Below are positions 43,156 to 51,759 of a stretch of DNA of 64,000 nt, one piece after another. A program made the translations under genes and the position numbers. The notes under the pieces are model-generated. The model worked only from the letters and a program-made list of their open reading frames with translations, was not told the DNA's origin and made no database searches. This DNA is from Flavobacterium salmonis (GTDB taxonomy: Bacteria; Bacteroidota; Bacteroidia; Flavobacteriales; Flavobacteriaceae). The DNA is taken from NCBI RefSeq assembly GCF_903819435.1, contig NZ_CAIJDP010000069.1:1-64000 (forward strand). The letters run 5' to 3'. How positions within the stretch are numbered: the stretch's first letter is position 1; each line of letters opens with the position of its first letter.

Positions 43156-43712
43156 TTCAGATATGGATTCTCTGGTGCATTTGACCAAATAAGATAATCA
43201 CCTCCAAGCTCTATAATTTGCTCTTTCCAAAAATGAGTGGTAGATTTTCCAATAATTTTGTTTTTATAACTATTATCGGTTATAATCCAGGAGTTTCCCT
43301 GCATTTCATTCTCAAGTTGATTTTCATCCCAACCTGTGTATCCTAAGAAAAAACGAATGTTGTTTTTATGAATAGATCCGTTATTTATTAGGTCTTTAGT
43401 CGATTCAAAATCACCTCCCCAATAGATACCATTCGAAATCTCAACACTGTTTGGGATTAATTCAGGAATATTGTGAATGAAATAGAGGTTGTCCTGTTCT
43501 ACAGGTCCGCCATTGTATATTTTGAAATTGGCATCAATTTCAGGAATTAAGTCATTAATAGTGTATTTTAACGGTTTATTAATGATAAAACCTATTGATC
43601 CTTCCTTGTTATGGTCTGCTAATAAAATTACCGATCTATTAAAAGATAAATCCCCAATTATAGAAGGCTCGGCAATAAGCAGGTGTCCTTTTTTTAATTT
43701 TTCTGAAATCAT
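43152..43712 (-). CDS. YqgE/AlgH family protein
   Basis: A 186-residue cytoplasmic protein of the UPF0301 (YqgE/AlgH) family. The signature is KKGHLLIAEPSIIGDLSFNR at about 6-25, then ADHNKEGSIGFIINKPL and FFLGYTGWDENQLENEM. Function unclear in the family. I set the start at ATG 43712 (MISEKLKKG), the normal beginning; a longer version adds ten residues with no match. Convergent with the aminotransferase gene, with a 4-bp overlap of stop codons and no terminator between them. Confidence 0.9.
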   Translation of the reverse strand: MISEKLKKGHLLIAEPSIIGDLSFNRSVILLADHNKEGSIGFIINKPLKYTINDLIPEIDANFKIYNGGPVEQDNLYFIHNIPELIPNSVEISNGIYWGGDFESTKDLINNGSIHKNNIRFFLGYTGWDENQLENEMQGNSWIITDNSYKNKIIGKSTTHFWKEQIIELGGDYLIWSNAPENPYLN

Positions 43713-43784
43713 ACGGCTACAATTTTTATTAAATTTAATCAAAAAATTTTTAAAAACCCAAATAAAATCGATAAACCGTACAAA

Positions 43785-43808
43785 AAAACCCTCTATAAGG
43801 AGGGTTTT
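43785..43808 (-). terminator. Terminator of the HU gene
   Basis: A 9-bp stem (43785-43793 with 43800-43808). On the minus strand it follows the HU gene by 33 bp and is followed by a T-run. Confidence 0.8.
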
Positions 43809-43840
43809 AATTATATTATAAGTTTAGAGAACTTTCTTAC

Positions 43841-44113
43841 TTAGTTCACTGCACCTTCTAATTCAGCTCCGGCTTTAAATTTCACTACATTTTTAGCAGC
43901 AATCTGAATAGTTTTTCCTGTTTGAGGGTTTCTACCATCTCTAGCAGCTCTGGCAGATACCGACCAAGATCCGAAACCTACCAATGAAACTCTTCCTCCT
44001 TTTTTCAAAGTAGTACCTACGTTTCCTAAAAATGATTCTAAAGCTAATTTTGCAGCAGCTTTTGTAATTCCTGCATCAGCAGCGATAGCATCGATTAATT
44101 CTGATTTGTTCAT
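43841..44113 (-). CDS. HU family DNA-binding protein
   Basis: A 90-residue nucleoid protein: MNKSELIDAIAADAGITKA with the helical dimer body, then the DNA-binding arm RDGRNPQTGKTIQI and end NVVKFKAGAELEGAVN. The RNPQTG tip with its Pro intercalates DNA. Length is standard for HU. It probably shapes the nucleoid and acts as homodimer. Two tandem -7 boxes lie upstream. Confidence 0.97.
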   Translation of the reverse strand: MNKSELIDAIAADAGITKAAAKLALESFLGNVGTTLKKGGRVSLVGFGSWSVSARAARDGRNPQTGKTIQIAAKNVVKFKAGAELEGAVN

Positions 44114-44157
44114 AATAATTAGTTATTAATTGTTGGTTAAAAAAAATTGTTAATACA

Positions 44158-44205
44158 CAAATTTAGTAGGAAATCCGTTCCTTGCAAGTGTTTTCTACAA
44201 ATTTA
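44158..44205 (-). promoter_or_regulatory. Tandem promoters of the HU gene
   Basis: Two copies of TAAATTTG on the minus strand (44165-44158 and 44205-44198), 40 bp apart. The proximal one has TTG at 44187-44185 with the right 19-bp spacing. Strong, perhaps dual, transcription is implied. Confidence 0.6.
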
Positions 44206-44293
44206 GCAATAATTGTTAATAACTTATTTTTTTTGTTCATAAAACGACTGGTTTTATCACTAAAAATAGTTATAAACCCTTGTTTTACTGAGC

Positions 44294-45241
44294 TTAATAG
44301 ACCTTGGCTGAATCAGAAAAAGCAATCCCGTTAAGTAATTCTGCCACTTGCATTCTCTTTTTTCCGGGTAATTGTAAACTCAAAAGATGTAAAAATCCCC
44401 CTTGTACTGCAATTTTAATTTCTTTTTTACTGGAAATAAGTTTTCCTGTTTCATGTGAATGCGATTCTAAAAACAGTTTTGCCTCATATATTTTGATACT
44501 TAATTCTTCGTTTTTATCTTTCAAAAAACACCAGGAAGCAGGATATGGGCTTAAACCGCGAATAAGATTATTGATTTCTGTTCCGGATTTTGTCCAGTCG
44601 ATTTTACAGTTTTCCTTGTTTAGTTTATATGCCGTTTTTATATTGTCGTTATCTTCCTGGATAGTTGTGGTTACATTTCCATTTTTAATGACTTTTAAGG
44701 TGTTGATCACAGTTTCGCTTCCTAAAAACATTAATCGGTCATGTAATTGTCCTGCGTTTTCTTCAGGTTCAATAGCAATTTCCGAATTTAAAATCATCGC
44801 TCCGGTATCAATTTTATCATCTATGAAAAAAGTAGTAACGCCGGTTGTGTTTTCTCCGTTGATAATAGCCCAGTTAATGGGGGCTGCTCCGCGATAATTT
44901 GGCAATAACGAAGCATGCAGGTTAAAGGTTCCTAAATCCGGCATTTCCCAAACAACTTTTGGCAGCATTCTAAAAGCGACTACGATTTGTAAATTAGCGT
45001 TCAAAGACTTTAATTCGGCTAAGAAATCTTCATCTTTTAAATTTGTTGGCTGTAGTAAAGTAAGGCTGTTGGCAAGTGCGTATTCTTTTACTGCCGAATA
45101 TTTTAGTTTTTGTCCACGTCCTGCCGGTTTATCTGCAGCGGTAATCACGCCAACAACATTGTAATTGTTTTTAATAATGGTATCCAAAATGCCGACAGCA
45201 AATTCAGGAGTTCCCATAAATATAATTCTCAATTTTTTCAT
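44294..45241 (-). CDS. fmt: Methionyl-tRNA formyltransferase
   Basis: A 315-residue enzyme that formylates initiator Met-tRNA. Start KLRIIFMGTPEFAVGIL, the catalytic region HASLLPNYRGAAPINWAIIN (residues about 107-126, with His of HxSLLP), and DKIDTGAMIL. C-terminal OB-like domain with LLSLQLPGKKRMQ. The start codon overlaps the recQ stop by 1 bp, so recQ and fmt are translationally coupled. Confidence 0.96.
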   Translation of the reverse strand: MKKLRIIFMGTPEFAVGILDTIIKNNYNVVGVITAADKPAGRGQKLKYSAVKEYALANSLTLLQPTNLKDEDFLAELKSLNANLQIVVAFRMLPKVVWEMPDLGTFNLHASLLPNYRGAAPINWAIINGENTTGVTTFFIDDKIDTGAMILNSEIAIEPEENAGQLHDRLMFLGSETVINTLKVIKNGNVTTTIQEDNDNIKTAYKLNKENCKIDWTKSGTEINNLIRGLSPYPASWCFLKDKNEELSIKIYEAKLFLESHSHETGKLISSKKEIKIAVQGGFLHLLSLQLPGKKRMQVAELLNGIAFSDSAKVY

Positions 45242-47142
45242 TATGATTTTAAAGTGTATTTGTTGTTCGCTAATATGGTAATATGATTGTTTTCTAATAA
45301 CTCCTGAAGTACCAAAATAATATCGTTGGCATCCAGTTTTATCTGGCTTTGAATTTCTCGCGAAGTTAAAGCAGCAGATTTTAATAAATACAAAATTTTA
45401 TCAGCAATCGAATCTGCTTCGGTGATTTTTCCTTTTTGAATAATGCAATAAGAACAAACGCCACAATTCTCTGTCGTTTCTTCTCCAAAATAATCTAAAA
45501 CTAATCGATTTTTGCAGGTCTTATTCTCTTTTATATAATGCAGAACAGATGAAAGCTGTTCTTTTTTTAATTGATTTTGTTTTTCGAGATATTTTGAAAC
45601 TCTGTTTATGGTAAGATCATCTTCGCGAACTTCATTAAATAATATAGTCGCGTCGTTATTTTTTGATTTGTATTCGATGATTTCTTTTTCTTTTAGTTTT
45701 TCTAAAACTGCAGAAACTTGTTCTTCAGAATGATTTGATTTTTTGGCAATCAACGAAATATTAAAAGATGTTTTCATTTCGTAAATTCCGGGATACGTTC
45801 TCAAAATTGCCAAAATGATTTCTTCATCATTTGGATTCAGACTCATATATCGAATGACTTCTTTTGATTCAATTAAAAACTGCATGGTAATTTTTTCTGA
45901 AAATTCTTGTGACATTGTTATGATTCCCTGCTGATTCAAAAACTGCAAAGAGTTATATGTTTTTAAAGTAGGGAAGTCGTATTTATTACAAAAATGATTA
46001 AGTTTGAACGAAAAAGAATCATCTAAGCCTTCGCCATAAGCAATCTGAAAATAATTGCAAAGTTTCACATACATCGTTTTTAGAAACTTCTTATCAGGCA
46101 AAACACTCAAGAATTGCTGTTCTGTTTGGTTTGAATCTGAATTGTTATAAAGTAAAACCGAAAACGCTTTCTCGCCATTTCGTCCCGCTCTTCCGGATTC
46201 CTGATAATAATTTTCTAAGTTTTCGGGTAATTGTGTATGAATGACTGTTTTTACATTGTCTTTGTCAATCCCCATTCCAAATGCATTGGTCGCCACAATT
46301 ACCTGTGCTTGTTCGGACATCCACAATCCCATGTTTTTGTCTTTTTCTTTTGCCGAAAGGCCACCGTGATAATATGTTGCCTTAAATCCTAATGATTGTA
46401 ATTGGGTTGATATATTTAAGCACGATTTTCTGTTTCGTACATATATAATAGAAGGTTGTGGGTTTTTCTTTAAAATTTGCTCAACACGATAAAGTTTGTC
46501 TTCGATTTCAAAAACCATATAGGCAATATTCTTTCTTTCAAATGACTGCTGAAAAAAATTAGGGTCTTTTAATCCTGTCTGTGTCTTAATGTCTTCTACA
46601 ACTCTTGGTGTTGCAGTCGCAGTCAAAGCCAAAAACGGAATTTTAGGAAAATATTTTTTAAGTTCAGAAATTTTTAAATAAGCCGGACGGAAATCGTGAC
46701 CCCATTGCGAAACACAATGCGCTTCGTCAATAGCAATTAAATTGATAGGAAGATTTTTAATACGTTCCAAAATCCAGTCAGATTGTAAACGCTCAGGCGA
46801 TAGATAAAGAAACTTATAATTTCCGTATTGGCAATTATCCAGTAGATCTATAATTTCTTCGGTATGAATTCCTCCTGTTAAGGCAATAGCTTTAATTTCT
46901 CTTTTTTGCAGATTTGCCACCTGGTCTTTCATCAAAGCAATCAAAGGCGAAACAACCAGACAAATTCCGTCCTGCATCATGGCCGGAACCTGAAAACAAA
47001 TCGATTTTCCACCTCCGGTAGGCAACAGTGCAAAAGTGTCATGACCTGCTAAGACCGAATCAATAATTTCTTTTTGCAGTGGTCGGAAACTGGTATGTTT
47101 CCAGTATTTTAAAAGAATATCCTGTGCTTCCTGCATGGCCAA
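45241..47142 (-). CDS. recQ: ATP-dependent DNA helicase RecQ
   Basis: A 633-residue RecQ-type helicase. Helicase core (residues about 10-340): Walker A in LLPTGGGKSICFQVPA, the DEAH box AIDEAHCVSQWGHDFRP, the aromatic loop, ESGRAGRNGE motif VI. The RecQ C-terminal zinc region holds C-x-x-C motifs (CGVCSYC, about residues 550-556) and winged helix. The extended HRDC domain seems absent; the C-terminus ends with a short winged-helix-like region. Acts in recombination and repair of stalled forks. First gene of an apparent recQ-fmt operon. Confidence 0.94.
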   Translation of the reverse strand: MAMQEAQDILLKYWKHTSFRPLQKEIIDSVLAGHDTFALLPTGGGKSICFQVPAMMQDGICLVVSPLIALMKDQVANLQKREIKAIALTGGIHTEEIIDLLDNCQYGNYKFLYLSPERLQSDWILERIKNLPINLIAIDEAHCVSQWGHDFRPAYLKISELKKYFPKIPFLALTATATPRVVEDIKTQTGLKDPNFFQQSFERKNIAYMVFEIEDKLYRVEQILKKNPQPSIIYVRNRKSCLNISTQLQSLGFKATYYHGGLSAKEKDKNMGLWMSEQAQVIVATNAFGMGIDKDNVKTVIHTQLPENLENYYQESGRAGRNGEKAFSVLLYNNSDSNQTEQQFLSVLPDKKFLKTMYVKLCNYFQIAYGEGLDDSFSFKLNHFCNKYDFPTLKTYNSLQFLNQQGIITMSQEFSEKITMQFLIESKEVIRYMSLNPNDEEIILAILRTYPGIYEMKTSFNISLIAKKSNHSEEQVSAVLEKLKEKEIIEYKSKNNDATILFNEVREDDLTINRVSKYLEKQNQLKKEQLSSVLHYIKENKTCKNRLVLDYFGEETTENCGVCSYCIIQKGKITEADSIADKILYLLKSAALTSREIQSQIKLDANDIILVLQELLENNHITILANNKYTLKS

Positions 47143-47201
47143 TGTATTAAAGTTAAAAATTTAGAACTCAGATTCTAGTTTTGCAACTTTAAATCCGTAG
47201 G

Positions 47202-47735
47202 CTAAATTTTGTCTAATATATAAAGAATTCTGTTTTCAACCGTGTCTTTAGGAACCTCAATTAAATCGTATCCGTATTTTTTATAGGTTTCAATAAGATG
47301 TTTCTGAATTTCTAATGCCTGTTCAAAATTTTCATAACGCTCCGTGTCGCTCTGATATATTTCTTCCCAGGGAGGTAAAATAAAAGTTTTAGAATATTTA
47401 TAATCCTCACAGGCTTTCGTGAAAAACTCCGGATACTCGTCGCCAATATAATCCATATAAGCCACAACATCAGGGATTCCCCGGTCAATGAAAACCACGT
47501 TATCAGGTTCCTGAAAAGCACTCTTGAATTGCTGAATACGGCCTTCAAGCAGCATTTCGCTAAACAGTAAAGGCTGTTCCAAAAACAATTGCTCGATGCC
47601 TCTTTTCTGGGCTTCGAGTGTAACTTCTCTTGAAATTTCAGGGTAGCAGCAATAGCCACGAGCGACTAATTCGTTTATAAGCGTAGATTTTCCTGTTCCA
47701 GGACCGCCAAGGAGAACAATAATTTCTTTTTGCAC
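47202..47735 (-). CDS. AAA family ATPase (NadR/AAA_28-like)
   Basis: A 177-residue P-loop ATPase: Walker A GGPGTGKSTLINEL just after the start, the conserved EISREV, and IDRGIPDVVAYMDY like AAA_28 proteins (similar to the kinase end of NadR). Probable nucleoside/nicotinamide kinase-like or regulatory role; substrate unknown. I choose GTG 47735 (VQKEIIVLLGG, read as Met), because a longer TTG start at 47756 overlaps the -7 box at 47754-47761. It lies upstream of recQ by 59 bp on the same strand. Confidence 0.8.
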   Translation of the reverse strand: MQKEIIVLLGGPGTGKSTLINELVARGYCCYPEISREVTLEAQKRGIEQLFLEQPLLFSEMLLEGRIQQFKSAFQEPDNVVFIDRGIPDVVAYMDYIGDEYPEFFTKACEDYKYSKTFILPPWEEIYQSDTERYENFEQALEIQKHLIETYKKYGYDLIEVPKDTVENRILYILDKI

Positions 47736-47753
47736 TTTCGTAAAAATAAAGAG

Positions 47754-47761
47754 CAAATTTA
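47754..47761 (-). promoter_or_regulatory. -7 box of the AAA ATPase gene
   Basis: TAAATTTG on the minus strand, 18 bp before the GTG at 47735. It decides the start of the gene. Confidence 0.6.
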
Positions 47762-47823
47762 CCTAAAGTTATTCGTATTTGAAAAGAATATTTATCAGCA
47801 GCGAATGATTTCGCAAATTCAGC

Positions 47824-47870
47824 CAGCAAAGTTCCTGCTTTCAGCTATATCTTTTTATGGCGAACCCCGC
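47824..47870 (-). repeat. Dispersed intergenic hairpin repeat, copy 2 (truncated)
   Basis: On the minus strand the copy reads GCGGGGTTCGCCATAAAAAG, ATATAGCTGAAAGCAGG, and so on, close to the right half of copy 1 (7681-7760). The CGGCATCC half is missing or too worn to see, so the hairpin is incomplete. Confidence 0.6.
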
Positions 47871-48107
47871 AATTAATAGTGTTTGTTTGAATTTCACCAT
47901 TTACAGAATAATCTTTTTTGAGTCCGTAAAAAAAAATGATTCCAAAAAACATCTGATTTTTTGACTTTGACTAATTTTAAAATATCGGATTTATTCAATT
48001 GCATTTTTAGAATAAAAATAATTCATGCAAATTAGTGAAATTCATCATAAATAAAATACGAGGATTTAATATCTTTTTTCAATATAAAATATCTAAAATC
48101 AAAAACG

Positions 48108-48115
48108 TATATTTG
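48108..48115 (+). promoter_or_regulatory. -7 box of DUF493 operon
   Basis: TATATTTG, 19 bp before the ATG at 48135. Confidence 0.55.
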
Positions 48116-48134
48116 CGTTTATTTTTAATTACGA

Positions 48135-48431
48135 ATGGAGAACGATAAAGAAAAAAACACCGCTGAATTTTACGAAAGATTAAAGGTTGAGCTGGACAAT
48201 TCAAACACCTGGCCAGCAGAATATTTGTATAAATTTATAGTGCCTTCAGTAGCCGATAATGTAGAGCGCGTTGAAAAAGCTTTTGACAGGATGGGTGCGG
48301 TTATCAAAACAACAAAATCTAAAACAGGTAAATTTACCAGTGTTTCTATAGATGTAACAATGGATAGTGCTGACGAAGTAATTGGCAAATACAAAGAAGT
48401 TTCTACAATAGAAGGTATAGTTTCATTATAA
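48135..48431 (+). CDS. DUF493 protein (YbeD-like)
   Basis: A 98-residue protein of the DUF493/YbeD family: EYLYKFIVPSVADNVERV at about 29-46, then KFTSVSIDVTMDSADEVIGKY. It has a compact alpha/beta (ACT-like) fold. YbeD may link to lipoate or envelope regulation in E. coli; role here unknown. It is followed after 3 bp by the DUF4290 gene and murA, so it is the head of an operon. Confidence 0.9.
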   Translation: MENDKEKNTAEFYERLKVELDNSNTWPAEYLYKFIVPSVADNVERVEKAFDRMGAVIKTTKSKTGKFTSVSIDVTMDSADEVIGKYKEVSTIEGIVSL

Positions 48432-48434
48432 ATT

Positions 48435-49157
48435 ATGGTCGAAAAATATAAAAAAGAAGTCGCGAATGACGTTGTTTTCAACTTAGAATACAATTCTGAA
48501 AGACAGCGTTTACTTATTCCGGAATATGGTCGTCATTTGCAGAAACTGATCGATCAGGCTACTCATATTGAAGATGATGAAACTCGCAACAAAGCTGCGA
48601 AATATATCATTCAGGTTATGGGAAGTCTGAATCCTCATTTGCGCGATGTGCCGGATTTTCAGCATAAATTATGGGATCAGCTTTTTATCATGTCTGATTT
48701 TAAATTAAATGTAGAATCTCCATATCCAATTCCATCACGTGATGTGCTGCAGTTAAAACCGGATGTTTTACAGTATCCGCAAAATTTTCCAAAATACAGA
48801 TTTTATGGTAACAATATCAAGTACATGATTGATGTTGCGAACAAATGGGAAGATGGCGAAATGAAAAATGCATTGGTTCTGGTAATTGCCAACCACATGA
48901 AAAAGTCGTATTTAAGCTGGAACAAAGACACAGTAAAAGACGATGTGATTTTCGAACATTTATTTGAATTGTCAGGAGGAAAAATCAATTTATTGCAGAG
49001 TACGGAAGAGCTTTTAAATACTACAGATTTGTTGCGCACCAACAAACGCATGTCAAATAAAATTACGCCACCCGGACAACCAAAAATCCAAAGCAACAAA
49101 AACAATAAGGGACCAGGGAAACCGAAACCTTTTCAAAAAAATAACAATCAGAAATAA
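48435..49157 (+). CDS. DUF4290 protein
   Basis: A 240-residue protein of the DUF4290 family, common in Bacteroidota and often next to murA. It begins LEYNSERQRLLIPEYGRHLQ, then PHLRDVPDFQHKLWDQLF. A basic, Gln/Asn/Lys-rich disordered tail (about 205-240) ends PKPFQKNNNQK. No membrane segment. Unknown function; the basic tail could bind nucleic acid or membrane. Co-transcription with the upstream DUF493 gene is near certain and with murA is likely. Confidence 0.9.
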   Translation: MVEKYKKEVANDVVFNLEYNSERQRLLIPEYGRHLQKLIDQATHIEDDETRNKAAKYIIQVMGSLNPHLRDVPDFQHKLWDQLFIMSDFKLNVESPYPIPSRDVLQLKPDVLQYPQNFPKYRFYGNNIKYMIDVANKWEDGEMKNALVLVIANHMKKSYLSWNKDTVKDDVIFEHLFELSGGKINLLQSTEELLNTTDLLRTNKRMSNKITPPGQPKIQSNKNNKGPGKPKPFQKNNNQK

Positions 49158-49245
49158 ATAAAGTTGCTAAGTAACAGGGGGTTTTAATCTCTAAAGAAAA
49201 CTTAGAATCTTAGGAACTCAGCAACTCAGAACCTAAAAAAAGAAT

Positions 49246-50559
49246 ATGGGAGTATTTAAAATCGAAGGAGGAATTCCTTTAAAAGGAGAAATCACTCCGC
49301 AAGGAGCAAAAAATGAGGCATTACAAATTTTATGTGCCGTACTTCTTACGGGAGATAAAGTAACAATTAATAATATTCCCGATATTATTGACATCAATAA
49401 ATTAATCACTTTGTTGGGTAATTTAGGAGTTAAAATTCAGCGCAATGCACCGGGTTCAATTACGTTTCAGGCGGATGAGGTTAATGTTGGATACTTAGAA
49501 ACCGAAGCTTTCAAAAAAGAAGGAGGAGCACTTCGTGGTTCTATTATGATTGTTGGGCCCCTTTTGGCTCGTTTCGGAAAAGGATATATTCCAAAACCGG
49601 GTGGAGATAAAATTGGCCGCCGCAGATTAGATACACACTTTGAAGGGTTTATTAACCTTGGAGCAAAATTCAGATATAACAGAGAGGATCATTTTTATGG
49701 AGTAGAGACTCCTGAAGAAGGCCTTCAGGGAACAGATATGCTTTTAGACGAGGCATCTGTAACCGGAACTGCAAACATTGTAATGGCTGCTGTTTTGGCA
49801 AAAGGAAGAACTACAGTTTACAATGCTGCTTGTGAACCTTACTTACAGCAATTGTGTAAAATGCTGAACTCAATGGGAGCTAAAATCACTGGGGTTGGCT
49901 CTAATTTATTGACAATCGAAGGTGTTGAAAGTCTCAGAGGATGTGAGCACAGAATTTTGCCGGATATGATCGAAATCGGTTCCTGGATTGGTCTTGCGGC
50001 TATGACAAAAAGCGAAATAACAATCAAAAATGTAAGCTGGGATAATTTAGGTTTAATACCGAATACATTTAGAAAACTGGGTATTACAATAGAAAAACGC
50101 AACGACGATATTTATATTCCTGCCCACAAAGACGGATATGAAGTAAAAACAGATATTGATGGTTCAATCTTAACTATTGCTGATGCACCCTGGCCAGGAT
50201 TTACACCTGACTTATTGAGTATTGTTTTGGTTGTAGCAACACAGGCAAAGGGCGATGTTTTGATTCACCAGAAAATGTTCGAAAGTCGTTTATTTTTTGT
50301 AGACAAATTAATCGATATGGGGGCAAAAATTATGTTATGTGATCCGCATAGAGCTGTGGTTATGGGGCATAATTTTGAATCTCAGTTAAAAGCAACTACA
50401 ATGTCGTCTCCTGATATTCGTGCGGGGATTTCGTTATTAATTGCTGCATTATCTGCAAAAGGAACAAGTACAATTCAAAATATAGAACAAATCGACCGTG
50501 GATACGAACGTATCGATGAACGTTTGAGAGCAATTGGTGCTAAAATCGTAAGAGAATAA
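49246..50559 (+). CDS. murA: UDP-N-acetylglucosamine 1-carboxyvinyltransferase
   Basis: A 437-residue enzyme that starts peptidoglycan synthesis (adds enolpyruvate from PEP to UDP-GlcNAc). Signatures: KNEALQILCAVLLT near the N-terminus, the loop KPGGDKIGRR, and RAGISLLIAALSAKGTSTI near the C-terminus. The loop residue that is catalytic Cys115 in E. coli is Asp121 here. Asp at this site keeps activity but blocks fosfomycin alkylation in other bacteria. Downstream, the CDF gene begins 10 bp later, in the same direction. Confidence 0.95.
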   Translation: MGVFKIEGGIPLKGEITPQGAKNEALQILCAVLLTGDKVTINNIPDIIDINKLITLLGNLGVKIQRNAPGSITFQADEVNVGYLETEAFKKEGGALRGSIMIVGPLLARFGKGYIPKPGGDKIGRRRLDTHFEGFINLGAKFRYNREDHFYGVETPEEGLQGTDMLLDEASVTGTANIVMAAVLAKGRTTVYNAACEPYLQQLCKMLNSMGAKITGVGSNLLTIEGVESLRGCEHRILPDMIEIGSWIGLAAMTKSEITIKNVSWDNLGLIPNTFRKLGITIEKRNDDIYIPAHKDGYEVKTDIDGSILTIADAPWPGFTPDLLSIVLVVATQAKGDVLIHQKMFESRLFFVDKLIDMGAKIMLCDPHRAVVMGHNFESQLKATTMSSPDIRAGISLLIAALSAKGTSTIQNIEQIDRGYERIDERLRAIGAKIVRE

Positions 50560-50569
50560 AAAATCTCCA

Positions 50570-51445
50570 ATGACAAATGAACAAAAAGCTATAAAAGCTA
50601 CTTATTTTAGTATAGCTGGAAACACCTGCTTAGCCGTTATAAAAGGCTTAGCGGGTTTTTTTGGCAATTCTTATGCCCTGATTGCAGATGCGATCGAATC
50701 AACTACTGATATATTTTCGTCCTTTTTGGTCTTGTTCGGAATCAAATATTCGAACAAACCGGCTGATGAAAATCATCCTTACGGTCACGGTCGTGCAGAA
50801 CCTTTAATTACTTTTTTGGTAGTTGGGTTTTTAATTACTTCGGCAACGATCATCGGGTATGAAAGTATATCCAATATTCAGAATCCGCATAATCTTCCAA
50901 AATCCTGGACTTTGTATGTTTTAGGTGCAATTATTGTCTGGAAAGAATATTCTTTTAGATTAGTAATAAAACGCAGCAAACAAACCAATAGTTCTTCTTT
51001 AGCTGCAGATGCCTGGCATCATCGCAGTGACGCCATTACTTCAGTAGCAGCTTTTGTTGGAATTTCCATTGCACTGTTTATGGGAAAAGGATATGAATCT
51101 GCAGATGATTGGGCAGCACTTTTCGCTTCTTTTTTTATCTTATACAACAGTTATAAAATTTTCAGGCCTGCCCTTGGTGAAATCATGGATGAAAATCTTA
51201 ATGATGATCTTGTAGAAGAAATTCGCATAAAAGCATTAACAGTTCAGGGTATTTTAGGAACCGAGAAATGTTTTATCCGCAAAGCCGGAATGCGTTACCA
51301 CGTAGATCTTCATGCTATTGTATCAGCTAAAATTTCTGTAAAAGAGGGACATGATTTGGCACATAAATTAAAAGATACCTTAAGAGGAGAGATTCCGGAA
51401 CTTGGTCATGTTTTGATTCATGTAGAGCCAGATGATTATAATTAG
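50570..51445 (+). CDS. Cation diffusion facilitator transporter
   Basis: A 291-residue CDF protein with six membrane segments and a C-terminal cytoplasmic metal-binding domain (about 205-291: LDEN / VDLHAIVSAKISVKEGHDLA). The zinc/iron-like site signature is HPYGHGRAEP near 64-73 and ADAWHHRSDAIT near 146-157; the paired His and Asp residues suit Zn(II)/Co(II)/Fe(II) export by proton antiport. The exact metal cannot be told. It follows murA after 10 bp and is likely in its operon. Confidence 0.9.
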   Translation: MTNEQKAIKATYFSIAGNTCLAVIKGLAGFFGNSYALIADAIESTTDIFSSFLVLFGIKYSNKPADENHPYGHGRAEPLITFLVVGFLITSATIIGYESISNIQNPHNLPKSWTLYVLGAIIVWKEYSFRLVIKRSKQTNSSSLAADAWHHRSDAITSVAAFVGISIALFMGKGYESADDWAALFASFFILYNSYKIFRPALGEIMDENLNDDLVEEIRIKALTVQGILGTEKCFIRKAGMRYHVDLHAIVSAKISVKEGHDLAHKLKDTLRGEIPELGHVLIHVEPDDYN

Positions 51446-51655
51446 AGAGGTTTCGTAAGGCTAAGCTTTAAGTTGTAAAATCTCTTATAAATTCTTGTTG
51501 CTGTAAATAAAGTAAAATTCCTTACTACGCGGAATTGAAGCTTATGTTGTCAAATTCTAAAATAATTTAATCTGTTTAAATTGTCAGGGCAAATTTATCT
51601 GGTAAATTAAGCGATTTTTTCTGTTAATATCGTAAATATGAATTTAGGGTTGATG

Positions 51656-51737
51656 CGTTAGGGATGGGAGCGGCATCCTTTTTATTTTTTCTTTAAAAAT
51701 AAAAAGATACAGCGGACAGCCCGGCCGGAGGTAACGC
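51656..51737 (+). repeat. Dispersed intergenic hairpin repeat, copy 3
   Basis: Reads GCGTTAGGGATGGGAGCGGC ATCC, then a 12-bp perfect hairpin (51678-51689 with 51695-51706), then AGATACAGCGGACAGCCCGG. It lies 23 bp before the DUF5686 gene's stop on the other strand, so the hairpin could also act as terminator for CDF or DUF5686. The frame words AGCGGCATCC and AAAGAT-CAGCGGA match copy 1. Confidence 0.75.
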
Positions 51738-51759
51738 CAATAAAGAATCTATTAAAAAA

